Positions 50,986 through 58,621 of a DNA stretch of 64,000 nucleotides are shown piece by piece. Each line of letters starts with the position of its first letter. The stretch's first letter is position 1. Source of the DNA: Enterobacteriaceae bacterium RIT714. GTDB lineage: Bacteria > Pseudomonadota > Gammaproteobacteria > Enterobacterales > Enterobacteriaceae. The notes below the pieces were generated by a model, which worked only from the letters and a program-made list of their open reading frames with translations, was not told where the DNA came from and made no database searches. Location: assembly GCA_009668015.1 (NCBI GenBank), contig WJYB01000001.1:124001-188000 (forward strand), written 5' to 3'. The position numbers were made by a program, and so were the translations under genes.

Positions 50986-51576
50986 TTATTGTTCAATCTG
51001 GTGATGAATAAACCGATTGAACTGAAATTGCAGCGAATTGATCATCTGTGATGACCAGCGAACTGCACCATTTTCGGGCAACGTTTGTGGCATCCAGACG
51101 GCATAAGCGAAGAGGGCCATGCATAATACGCGCTCCAGCTGGTTGCCTTTTTGGGGGGCCAGAATCGGGAAACGGAATCGCCAGCGGCAGGGCCACAGCA
51201 ATGGAACGCCTGCGGGTGTCAGCATATCCGCCAGAATGTGGCTTAAATAGCCCAGCACCATCCCCTGAATGGCATCTGCGGGCACAATCCAGCTCTCCGG
51301 GATCTTAAGATAAAAGAAGGTGAGCAGAATAAAAACGGCGAGAAAGCTGTGGGTAAATCCGCGGTGACCAAAGGCACGGGCGATGGGTTTGGCGATCCAC
51401 TTCAGGCGTTGACCAAGAAACGACCTGGGATGGTCGATATCCGGTAACAGACAGGTAAGGACAGCCGAAGGAATAATATGCCACCAGTCACCCTGCGCCA
51501 GTACAGGGGTTAGCTCAGCGTTTTTGGCAAACACTGCGCAGGCAATAGAAAAAAGGAGATGGCCTTCCGCCGTCAT
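50986..51576 (-). CDS. ydjM: SOS-inducible inner-membrane protein YdjM
   Basis: A 196-residue membrane protein of the LexA-binding, metal-dependent-hydrolase-like family (DUF457/YdjM), E. coli length. The conserved acidic and His motifs are in LPDIDHPRSFLG and GHRGFTHSF, with several hydrophobic segments. The start is the ATG reading MTAEGHLLFSIA; the frame extends five codons further. A LexA box and a weaker second box lie just upstream. Its exact activity is unknown. Confidence 0.95.
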   Translation of the reverse strand: MTAEGHLLFSIACAVFAKNAELTPVLAQGDWWHIIPSAVLTCLLPDIDHPRSFLGQRLKWIAKPIARAFGHRGFTHSFLAVFILLTFFYLKIPESWIVPADAIQGMVLGYLSHILADMLTPAGVPLLWPCRWRFRFPILAPQKGNQLERVLCMALFAYAVWMPQTLPENGAVRWSSQMINSLQFQFNRFIHHQIEQ

Positions 51577-51590
51577 GATAAAACCCGTCA

Positions 51591-51628
51591 AACTGTCAAT
51601 TCATACAGTATAGGGTTTTTATACAGTA
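51591..51628 (-). promoter_or_regulatory. Tandem LexA boxes of ydjM
   Basis: A good box (CTGT-N8-ACAG at 51593-51608) lies next to a degenerate one ending ACAGTA at 51628. E. coli ydjM also has two LexA sites, so the pair looks conserved. Confidence 0.82.
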
Positions 51629-51670
51629 GGCGGAAGAGGTTACGGTGTAACTCTTTGTCACAAACTTGCG

Positions 51671-52432
51671 TTAACGCGCCAGCCAGCCCCCATCGACGGC
51701 CAGCGTATAACCATTGATGTAATCAGACGCGGATGAGGCCAGGAAAACGACCGGACCCTGCAGATCCTCTGGCCGACCCCAGCGTGCCGCAGGGATACGA
51801 TCGAGGATCTCTTTGCTGCGCTGTTCGTCATCGCGAAGCTCCTGCGTATTGTCTGTTGCCATATACCCGGGTGCAATCGCGTTGACGTTAATTCCATGAG
51901 TGGCCCACTCATTTGCCAGCAGGCGAGTGATCCCCAGCACTCCGCTTTTAGACGCGGTATATGACGGCACGCGGATCCCGCCCTGGAAAGAGAGCATAGA
52001 GGCAATATTGATAATTTTGCCGCCGCTTCCTTGCGCGACAAACTGACGCGCCACGGCCTGAGAGAGGAAAAAGACCGACTTCAGGTTCAGATTCATTACG
52101 TCATCCCAGTTTTTCTCACTGAATGACAGAGCATCTTCCCGACGGATCGTCCCGGCGTTATTCACCAGAATATCCACGCGTCCCATTTCCGTGACGGCTT
52201 TTGTCACAATGCTCTCAATGGCGTCTTGTTTGCTGAGATCGGCCTGAATAGCGATAAAACGTCTGCCCAGCGCGTTGACCCTGGCGGCCGTCTCTTCCGG
52301 GATTTTTCGGTTAACGCCTACGATATCGCATCCCGCCTGTGCCAGTCCCAGCGTCATCCCCTGGCCCAGACCCGTATCACAGCCGGTCACGATGGCCACT
52401 TTTCCCGAAAGTTTGAAGGCGTCCAGTATCAT
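51671..52432 (-). CDS. kduD: Short-chain dehydrogenase, KduD type (2-dehydro-3-deoxy-D-gluconate 5-dehydrogenase)
   Basis: A 253-residue SDR with TGCDTGLGQG for NAD binding, the NNAG motif and the catalytic Ser (IASML), Tyr and Lys (YTASK). It aligns along its whole length with E. coli KduD, including the ends MILDAFKLSGKVAIV and VDGGWLAR. KduD reduces or oxidises the pectin/uronate intermediate 2,5-diketo-3-deoxygluconate. The usual partner kduI is absent here, and E. coli has no gene at this place, so this is probably a second copy or acquired. The substrate may differ. Confidence 0.8.
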   Translation of the reverse strand: MILDAFKLSGKVAIVTGCDTGLGQGMTLGLAQAGCDIVGVNRKIPEETAARVNALGRRFIAIQADLSKQDAIESIVTKAVTEMGRVDILVNNAGTIRREDALSFSEKNWDDVMNLNLKSVFFLSQAVARQFVAQGSGGKIINIASMLSFQGGIRVPSYTASKSGVLGITRLLANEWATHGINVNAIAPGYMATDNTQELRDDEQRSKEILDRIPAARWGRPEDLQGPVVFLASSASDYINGYTLAVDGGWLAR

Positions 52433-52578
52433 ATATACCTCAGAGTGTAGGGTTATTGTCGTTCTGAAGGTAAGGATAGAAGGGGTCTGAGGGAAATACA
52501 AATAAAAATGAAATGATGTTTTAAAAATATTACAACGGTCATGTTTTCGGGCAACAGAACGTTGCCCGAAGTGCGACA

Positions 52579-53250
52579 CTATTCGCCAAACAGATGGGAT
52601 GGGGTCAGCTCTGTAAGCGACGCGAGTTTGACGTTGGCCAGCGCAAAGCGCGGATCGTGTTGACCTTCTTCGGCTGGGACGACGATTGAGCGCATGCGGG
52701 CAGCTTTCGATGCGATCATGCCATTGACTGAATCTTCCAGCGCGACACAGGCCAGTGGGTCAACGCCAAGACGGGCAGCACAATCCATATAAACCTGCGG
52801 ATGTGGCTTGCTGTACGGCAGTTTTTCTGCAGAAGCAAGAGCGTCGAAGCTGTCACGCAGTTCAAACATCTCCAGCACTTTCTCCAGCATGTGTAGCGGC
52901 GAAGCGGATGCCAGACCTACTTTGAGACCCTGAGCTTTGCACAGCGCAATCGCCTCGCGCGCACCCGGCAGCAGTGGACGTGTCTCTTCAACGAGGCTAA
53001 TGGCCCGGCTGATAATCCGATCAGTCACTTCTTCCCGGCTCGGGCCGTTCCACGGCTGGTGGGCGAACCACAGTTCGACAACCATATCAATGCGCAACCC
53101 AAGCGTATCGGGAAGTTCGCCACGACGGCTGATATCCACCCCCAGGCTTGCCATGACATCCAGTTCAGCACGATCCCAGAGCGGTTCGGAATCGATCAGT
53201 AATCCATCCATATCGAAAATAGCAGCAACAATTTGGCGCGGGGTCGACAT
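52579..53250 (-). CDS. hxpB: Hexitol/2-deoxyglucose-6-phosphate phosphatase HxpB (YniC)
   Basis: A 223-residue HAD-family sugar phosphatase. The nucleophile Asp is in AAIFDMDGLLIDSEP; motif II Ser (LASASPL), motif III Lys (KPHPQVYM) and the acidic motif IV (ALEDSVNG) are present. E. coli YniC acts on 2-deoxyglucose 6-phosphate and several hexitol phosphates. The start is the ATG reading MSTPRQIVAAIF; a longer frame to 53307 is not conserved. Confidence 0.93.
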   Translation of the reverse strand: MSTPRQIVAAIFDMDGLLIDSEPLWDRAELDVMASLGVDISRRGELPDTLGLRIDMVVELWFAHQPWNGPSREEVTDRIISRAISLVEETRPLLPGAREAIALCKAQGLKVGLASASPLHMLEKVLEMFELRDSFDALASAEKLPYSKPHPQVYMDCAARLGVDPLACVALEDSVNGMIASKAARMRSIVVPAEEGQHDPRFALANVKLASLTELTPSHLFGE

Positions 53251-53396
53251 GACGACATCTCCTTTTACAGTGATACAGCAGAAGGTGAGGCTAAGTGTAA
53301 GGTGCAATTTACCATATCACCTTTAAAGATCGGGCGAAATTCACGCCCAGAAGGTAAACTCAGAATCAAAGAACGCGTCTTTTTGAAGGGGAACTG

Positions 53397-53933
53397 ATGA
53401 CGTATCAACAAGCTGGACGCATAGCAGTGCTAAAACGTATTGCCGGATGGGTAATTTTTATTCCTGCGATCATTTCTACTCTGATTTCTGTACTGAAGTT
53501 CATGTATGAGCGCAGCGAAAAACAGGCCGGTATCAACGCCGTGATGCTGGATTTTGCTCATGTCATGATCGAGATGATGCGCTTTAATACGCCATTCCTG
53601 AACTTCTTCTGGTACAACTCGCCAACGCCCGATTTTCACCAAAGCCTGAACATCGCGTTCTGGATTATCTTTGCGCTGATCTTTATCGCGTTGGCCCTGC
53701 AGGCTTCGGGGGCGCGCATGAGCCGTCAAACGCGCTTCCTGCGAGAAGGAGTTGAAGACCAGCTTATTCTGGAGAAAGCGAAGGGGGCGGAAGGGCTCAC
53801 CCGCGAACAGATTGAATCACGCATTGTCGTGCCTCATCACACCATTTTCCTGCAAATTTTCCCGCTGTATGTCCTGCCGGTCATTGTGATTGTGTGTGGG
53901 TACTTCTTCTTCTCATTACTCGGCTTCCTGTAA
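53397..53933 (+). CDS. yniB: YniB family inner-membrane protein
   Basis: A 178-residue protein with three or four hydrophobic segments (about 14-32, 60-75, 88-106 and 155-175), beginning MTYQQAGRIAVLKRIAGWVI. Family YniB, function unknown. GGGGAACTG precedes the ATG. It is divergent from hxpB, and a hairpin terminator follows. Confidence 0.93.
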   Translation: MTYQQAGRIAVLKRIAGWVIFIPAIISTLISVLKFMYERSEKQAGINAVMLDFAHVMIEMMRFNTPFLNFFWYNSPTPDFHQSLNIAFWIIFALIFIALALQASGARMSRQTRFLREGVEDQLILEKAKGAEGLTREQIESRIVVPHHTIFLQIFPLYVLPVIVIVCGYFFFSLLGFL

Positions 53934-53938
53934 TGCAA

Positions 53939-53963
53939 AACGGGTGGCTCAGGCCACCCGTCT
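53939..53963. terminator. Terminator between yniB and yniA
   Basis: AACGGGTGGC-tcag-GCCACCCGTCTG is a GC-rich stem between convergent genes; T content on the plus side is modest. Confidence 0.7.
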
Positions 53964-53982
53964 GTTCTACCTGTTGCCACAA

Positions 53983-54843
53983 CTATACGGCTAATAACCG
54001 CTCCAGTGCCCGTTGCGCATTAACCAGATGCTCGCCTCCGAACAAAATTGCCCGGTTCAACAATGTATAAAGCTGGTAAACAGGTTGCCGTTCAAGGAAG
54101 CCTGATGGCAGGGGCGAAACGGACTGATATCCGTCATAGATTTGCGGCGGTTGTTCAGGATGCAGCGGGAGCATGGCCAGGTCACACTCTCTGTCACCCC
54201 AGTAGCAGGCGGGATCAAAAATGTAAGGACCGTTCGGACCCAACGCACAGTTATCTGACCACAAATCGCCATGCAGCAAGGATGGCTGCGGCTGGTGAGA
54301 GGACAGGCGCTGCTGGACGTGCTCTACGATGGCGTCGATATTACCAAACGCCAGCCCTTTTTCCGCGGCAAGCTCCAGCTGCCAGCCGATGCGCTGCTCC
54401 GCAAAGAAGGTTGACCAGCGTCGCTGCCAGGCGTTAGGTTGAGGCGTAGTGGAGAGATCGTTATCAAAATCAAGGCCAAACTGAGGTTGATCGCTCCACT
54501 GATGCAGACGCGCAATTTGCTGGCCTAATAAAAAGGCGTTGTGCGCGTCCAGCGGACGGGCAGGGAGATAATCCATCACCAGGAAGCTGTAGTCACGATC
54601 GCTGCCTAGCGCCCATACCTGCGGCACCGAGACGGTTTTGCTGCGCGATAATAATTCCAGCTGATCGGCTTCGGCGGTGAAAATAGGGAGCAGCTCTCGC
54701 TCATCACATTTCACGAAGAAATCACGTCCTGCAAAGCGCACATGCCATGCGGCGTGGATCTCTCCGCCCGGCAGCTCATTACGCAGTTCTATTTCACCGT
54801 CGCCCAGTTGCTCGTTCAAAAGATGACTGATAGCCTGCCACAT
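53983..54843 (-). CDS. yniA: Fructosamine kinase family protein YniA
   Basis: A 286-residue aminoglycoside-phosphotransferase-fold kinase of the fructosamine-3-kinase family. The catalytic loop LLHGDLWSDNCALG and the metal Asp motif IFDPACYWGDRE are intact. The family phosphorylates ketosamines to start protein deglycation. E. coli YniA has the same length. It lies in the conserved yniB-yniA-ydiZ-pfkB block. Confidence 0.94.
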   Translation of the reverse strand: MWQAISHLLNEQLGDGEIELRNELPGGEIHAAWHVRFAGRDFFVKCDERELLPIFTAEADQLELLSRSKTVSVPQVWALGSDRDYSFLVMDYLPARPLDAHNAFLLGQQIARLHQWSDQPQFGLDFDNDLSTTPQPNAWQRRWSTFFAEQRIGWQLELAAEKGLAFGNIDAIVEHVQQRLSSHQPQPSLLHGDLWSDNCALGPNGPYIFDPACYWGDRECDLAMLPLHPEQPPQIYDGYQSVSPLPSGFLERQPVYQLYTLLNRAILFGGEHLVNAQRALERLLAV

Positions 54844-54947
54844 GATGACTCTCCCATGTTGTCCGCCAGATCATAACGTTAGCGCATTACCGTCGTTAAA
54901 AAAACGCGCTACCGCACAACTGAGTCGTCTGGATTCATACAGGGCAC

Positions 54948-55238
54948 TTATTGTTCTCTTTTTTGCCACTCTTCCCAGGTACTCACATTTATCTCTGCTT
55001 TTTTGCCCGTCGCGCTTTCAACCAGGCCGCTGGCGAGCGCTTTGACCTCCTCAACGCTAAGGGCGCTGATCAAGCCAAAAGTGTTAGTACCCAGATCGTG
55101 AACGTTGCCTTCATCGTCGGTAAGCGTCAGTAAGAATCCGCCGCGAGTGAGATGATTAGTGATCTCGTTGAGTTCGGTCAGCGAATCTTCGTGGATCTTG
55201 ATGGTTGTCACGTAGCGAGTGATGTCACCACTGCTCAT
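54948..55238 (-). CDS. ydiZ: DUF2525-type small protein YdiZ
   Basis: A 96-residue acidic cytoplasmic protein beginning MSSGDITRYVTTIKIHEDSL, with the charged helical tail ending KREQ. It corresponds to E. coli YdiZ in place and pattern. Function unknown. It lies between pfkB and yniA on the same strand. Confidence 0.9.
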   Translation of the reverse strand: MSSGDITRYVTTIKIHEDSLTELNEITNHLTRGGFLLTLTDDEGNVHDLGTNTFGLISALSVEEVKALASGLVESATGKKAEINVSTWEEWQKREQ

Positions 55239-55336
55239 ATTTCACCTCGTTGTTATCATGAAAGTTTTTTTAGCATAGTCGATTGCGCCAGTTTGGCGAC
55301 TTTGAAAGTCCTTCCCCCGGCAGGGGAAGGGGCAAA

Positions 55337-56269
55337 TCAACGCTGGGTGAGATAATTGACGATTTTCTGCGTATCTTCGAGCGAGCACAATCGCGTGCCC
55401 TGATTGATGGTGGCAGCGCTACCGGCAGCAACACCATGTTGCGTCATCTCTAAAAGTGATGCGCCCTGTGCCAGTTTTAAGGTCATCGCTCCGACCATAC
55501 TGTCACCCGCGCCCACGGTGCTCTGGCTTTTCATTGGCGGAGGAACCACCTGAACGAAACCGGATTCATCAACGGCCAGCGCACCTTGCGGACCAAGCGA
55601 AACGACAACGCGACGTGTTTTCCCGCTGCGGACCAGCTCTTGCGCCGCAGTACGAACATCATCTGGTTGCGTCAGGGGGCGATTGACCAGCGCACTTAGC
55701 TCTTTTTGGTTCGGCTTGATGAGCTCCAGATCGCCGGAGGAAAGGGCCGCTGTCAGCGCCTCACCAGAGCTGTCCACAATACAACGCAGGCCCTTATCCT
55801 GAGCGGCACGGATTAATTGCGTGAGCTTTTCGGTTTTCACGCCCGGGGGCAGGCTACCGCTAATGACCAGCAGTGAGCCGCTTTCAACCAATAAGACTTT
55901 TTCTTCCAGCTGGCGAAACTCATCATCATCCAGCATGGCGCCAGGCATCACGAAGCGGTACTGCTCACCACTGGACTCGACATGGACGTGCAGATTCTGG
56001 CGCGTCCAGTCTTTCGCCTTCACCGTATCAACCGCCACGCGTTCATCAGCCAGCAGGGCGATTAAATGTTCACCCGTAGCGCCTCCCGCCGGGAATATCG
56101 CGGTGGCTTTACCGCCAAGATGGGTAATGGCGCGCGCGACGTTAATGCCACCGCCGCCGGGTTCAAAAACCGGAGCGCTGCAACGCAGTTTACCTTCGGG
56201 ATAGATCTGAGGTGTAAGCGTGGCGCTGTCGAGGGAAGGGGAGAGCGTTAACGTATAAATCTGTACCAT
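55337..56269 (-). CDS. pfkB: 6-phosphofructokinase II PfkB
   Basis: PfkB phosphorylates fructose 6-phosphate in glycolysis; it is the minor isozyme, inhibited by ATP. 310 residues of the ribokinase/PfkB family. The signatures GGGGINVARAITHLG (sugar contact) and VGAGDSMVGAM (ATP and catalytic Asp) are present. AGGAGG lies upstream of the ATG. Confidence 0.97.
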   Translation of the reverse strand: MVQIYTLTLSPSLDSATLTPQIYPEGKLRCSAPVFEPGGGGINVARAITHLGGKATAIFPAGGATGEHLIALLADERVAVDTVKAKDWTRQNLHVHVESSGEQYRFVMPGAMLDDDEFRQLEEKVLLVESGSLLVISGSLPPGVKTEKLTQLIRAAQDKGLRCIVDSSGEALTAALSSGDLELIKPNQKELSALVNRPLTQPDDVRTAAQELVRSGKTRRVVVSLGPQGALAVDESGFVQVVPPPMKSQSTVGAGDSMVGAMTLKLAQGASLLEMTQHGVAAGSAATINQGTRLCSLEDTQKIVNYLTQR

Positions 56270-56562
56270 TATGACCTCCTTTTAGTATGGGCTCTGCTAA
56301 GCATGGCACAAAAGACCAGAAGGGAAAGTAAATAACAGTATGATTTTAAATATAATTGTTTATGTGGTGCGTGTTTTTTTATTATGCATGAAATAATGAA
56401 TTAAGATCGTTCTTATTCAAAAAATGAAATAAGAAATCATTGCTATGTTATATGAGGCTTTTTATAATTTGTTACCTTTCTATGGATGCCTTGTCATTGA
56501 TCCTCAAGAAAGTTTCCGAGACCGTGATGGTCTCTTTTTTTGTTGTACGGACTCCTTTATAA
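56270..56562 (+). promoter_or_regulatory. pfkB-ydiY divergent gap with a leader hairpin
   Basis: These 293 AT-rich bases hold the two promoters. A terminator-like hairpin GAGACC-gtgat-GGTCTC followed by seven Ts lies at 56518-56541, only 22 bases before the ydiY ATG, so ydiY mRNA must read through it. It could be an attenuator or the end of a small RNA. A frame of 64 codons from 56445 crosses it without clear coding character. Confidence 0.5.
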
Positions 56563-57321
56563 ATGAAGCTCTTGAAGACAGTACCCGCTGCAATGATGCT
56601 GGCGGGTGGCGTGTTTGCCTCGATGTATGCAGCCGCTGACGATACCGTTTTTACTGTCATGGATGACCCTTCCACTGCGCAGAAACCCTTTGAAGGTAAC
56701 CTTAACGCGGGCTATCTGGCGCAATCAGGTAATACCAAAAGTTCCTCTCTGACTGCTGATACCACCATGACCTGGTACGGTAATACCACTGCCTGGTCGC
56801 TGTGGGGTAATGCCAGCAACACGTCATCTAACGACGAGCGATCTTCTGAGAAGTATGCAGTGGGTGGACGTAGCCGTTACAACATGACGGATTTTGATTA
56901 CATCTTTGGCCAGGCAAGCTGGTTAACTGACCGCTACAACGGCTATCGTCAGCGTGACGTGTTTACAGCAGGTTATGGTCGTCAGTTCCTGAACGGGCCA
57001 GTCCACAGCTTACGTTTTGAATTCGGTCCTGGTGTGCGTTATGACGAGTACACTAATGATGAGACCAAAACTCAACCGTTAGGTTATGCGTCCGGCACCT
57101 ACGCCTGGCAATTCACCGACAACGCAAAATTCACTCAGGGCGTCTCCGTATTTGGTGCTGATGATACGACACTGAACTCCGAGACGGCGTTGAACGTGGC
57201 CATCAATGAACACTTTGGTCTGAAAGTCGCTTATAACGTGACCTGGAACTCGGAGCCACCGGCATCCGCACCGGAACATACCGACCGCAGAACCACGGTT
57301 TCTTTAGGCTATAAAATGTAA
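56563..57321 (+). CDS. ydiY: Acid-inducible outer-membrane-type protein YdiY (DUF481)
   Basis: A 252-residue DUF481 protein: signal peptide ending ADDT at about residue 25, then amphipathic beta strands rich in Trp, Tyr and Asn (GYLAQSGNTKSSSLTADT) typical of a small beta-barrel. The E. coli protein is also 252 residues and begins MKLLKTVPA. The ribosome site before the ATG is weak. A terminator follows at 57328. Confidence 0.94.
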   Translation: MKLLKTVPAAMMLAGGVFASMYAAADDTVFTVMDDPSTAQKPFEGNLNAGYLAQSGNTKSSSLTADTTMTWYGNTTAWSLWGNASNTSSNDERSSEKYAVGGRSRYNMTDFDYIFGQASWLTDRYNGYRQRDVFTAGYGRQFLNGPVHSLRFEFGPGVRYDEYTNDETKTQPLGYASGTYAWQFTDNAKFTQGVSVFGADDTTLNSETALNVAINEHFGLKVAYNVTWNSEPPASAPEHTDRRTTVSLGYKM

Positions 57322-57327
57322 TATCCT

Positions 57328-57358
57328 CGGGCCGAAATATTATCGGCCCGTTTTTATT
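57328..57358 (+). terminator. Terminator after ydiY
   Basis: CGGGCCGA-aatatta-TCGGCCCG followed by TTTTTATTTT, directly past the stop. Confidence 0.88.
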
Positions 57359-57585
57359 TTTAGCAAACAGTGCTATTAAATATTGAACAGCGTTTTAATT
57401 TAATCATGTAGCCGATTTCTCCATAATTTCTTCATAATTCCCTTCAGTTATTAATAATCAATTTATTTGACACTTTTTGATAAATAAATTGACTATGCAA
57501 AAGTGTGATCCAGATCTACACTATCAGTACAGGCAGATATTTGCCTTAAGTTGTTCTGCATTAATTCAGATAGAGAAAAAAGATT

Positions 57586-57819
57586 ATGAATAAAATCAAA
57601 ACTACTGCAGCAGCATTGGTGCTTTCTGCACTTTCATTTGGTGCATTTGCTGCCGATCAAGTTAATCAACCTGCCAGTGATACCACGACTCAAATCGGTA
57701 TTACCCACGCTTCTGATGTTGAAGCGGGTTCTAATATTGCCCCAGGCTCACAGTCTACCGGGCAGTCCATGAATGACGCTTTTGATGTGCATAAATTGGT
57801 TGCAGGTGAATGGTCCTGA
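57586..57819 (+). CDS. Small exported protein of unknown function
   Basis: A 77-residue product with a clear signal peptide (MNKIKTTAAALVLSALSFGA, then FA|AD) and a 54-residue acidic, Gln/Ser/Thr/Asp-rich mature part. No Cys is present. The start is supported by AGAGAAAA upstream, not strong. A terminator follows. The gap to ydiY (264 bases) is AT-rich and contains a TGTGATC motif near 57504. I do not recognise it. E. coli has arpB and yniD between ydiY and thrS, so this gene is specific to this lineage. Confidence 0.75.
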   Translation: MNKIKTTAAALVLSALSFGAFAADQVNQPASDTTTQIGITHASDVEAGSNIAPGSQSTGQSMNDAFDVHKLVAGEWS

Positions 57820-57870
57820 TCGCACTGCAGACTAGTCTGATGTCATTAGCGACGACACGCGTCGTGTGTA

Positions 57871-57902
57871 AAAAAACCGGATTCTGAAGTACCGGTTTTT
57901 TG
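57871..57902 (+). terminator. Terminator after the small exported gene
   Basis: AAAAAACCGG-attctgaagt-ACCGGTTTTTTG, with A and T runs on both sides, can act in both directions. Confidence 0.85.
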
Positions 57903-58028
57903 CATTTATATAATGCTGTAAAGTTATTTCAGGATTCGCGTATTTCTGTAGATCGCAATAAAAAAATAGATTTGAGCCCAGAGTTTACAAACACATTAGA
58001 TATTAGCGCGTTAAAATTTAACAAACGC

Positions 58029-58136
58029 TTAGCCCCATATCATGGCTGCCCAGCGTAATAAAAGCATTGCGCCACAGATGGCTAATAACACCACCACCAT
58101 CTTCCAGTGTTTTTGTGTAAAGCGTTTTGATGGCAT
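58029..58136 (-). CDS. yniD: Small membrane protein YniD
   Basis: A 35-residue protein starting MPSKRFTQKHWKMVVVLLAI and ending LLLRWAAMIWG, nearly identical to E. coli YniD (as I recall it). It has one hydrophobic helix (about residues 13-30) after a basic N-terminus. GAGGG lies 8 bases upstream of the ATG. Function unknown. Confidence 0.9.
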   Translation of the reverse strand: MPSKRFTQKHWKMVVVLLAICGAMLLLRWAAMIWG

Positions 58137-58205
58137 AAACCGTTCCCTCGCATGTTGATAGAATGAGTCTACCAAAAGCAGTTATCCGGTGTAACCCTAA
58201 CGGTA

Positions 58206-58298
58206 TTAGAACCAGTGAAACTTTTCGGCAAGAATCATCACCAACGCAGCTGCTGAAACAAGATTCAGGATCACGACGGTTCTGCTGGAAACATTCAT
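58206..58298 (-). CDS. YncL-like small membrane protein
   Basis: A 30-residue product: MNVSSRTVVILNLVSAAALV then MILAEKFHWF. AAGGGG lies 6 bases upstream of the ATG. The first nine residues and overall pattern match E. coli YncL (MNVSSRTVVLINFF..., from memory), a stress-linked single-helix membrane protein encoded elsewhere in E. coli. Here it is next to yniD, on the same strand, 69 bases upstream of it. Function unknown. Confidence 0.75.
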   Translation of the reverse strand: MNVSSRTVVILNLVSAAALVMILAEKFHWF

Positions 58299-58439
58299 AG
58301 TACGCCCCTTCGGCTATAAGGACCCTTTCAAGCGTAGCTCACCAAAACGGGATTGCGAGCACACAATGTGAAACGCTATCAAGTTCATGCAAAAGTAGTA
58401 GATACATCTATCTGGTCGCAGAGGGTGCATTCACCCTTT

Positions 58440-58621
58440 TGTTAGTGTTACCATCACCGGACCGATCGTAAATCAGCATTTGTCTGATTCGGTTGAGTAC
58501 CAGATGGCATGCCAATTTGACGATTGTTGGTCAGATGGCGTTGCAATCTATTGTCAAAACACGATTATTTTCTTTGTATATGCTCTTATGTGTGGGGCAT
58601 CACTGCAAATAAGGATATAAA
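58440..58621 (+). promoter_or_regulatory. thrS 5' leader and translational operator
   Basis: The leader ahead of thrS ends TGTGTGGGGCATCACTGCAA then ATAAGGATATAAA before the ATG, close to the E. coli operator domain that mimics the tRNA-Thr anticodon arm and lets ThrRS repress its own mRNA. I rely on this similarity; the fold was not computed. Confidence 0.6.

Noticed and set aside
56445..56639. 64-codon frame ahead of and overlapping ydiY
   Set aside because: It crosses the leader hairpin and runs out of frame into ydiY; composition is not protein-like.
57490..57525. CRP-like site TGTGATCCAGATCTACA before the small exported gene
   Set aside because: The second half-site is poor and shifted relative to the TGTGA-N6-TCACA spacing; too weak to list as a feature.
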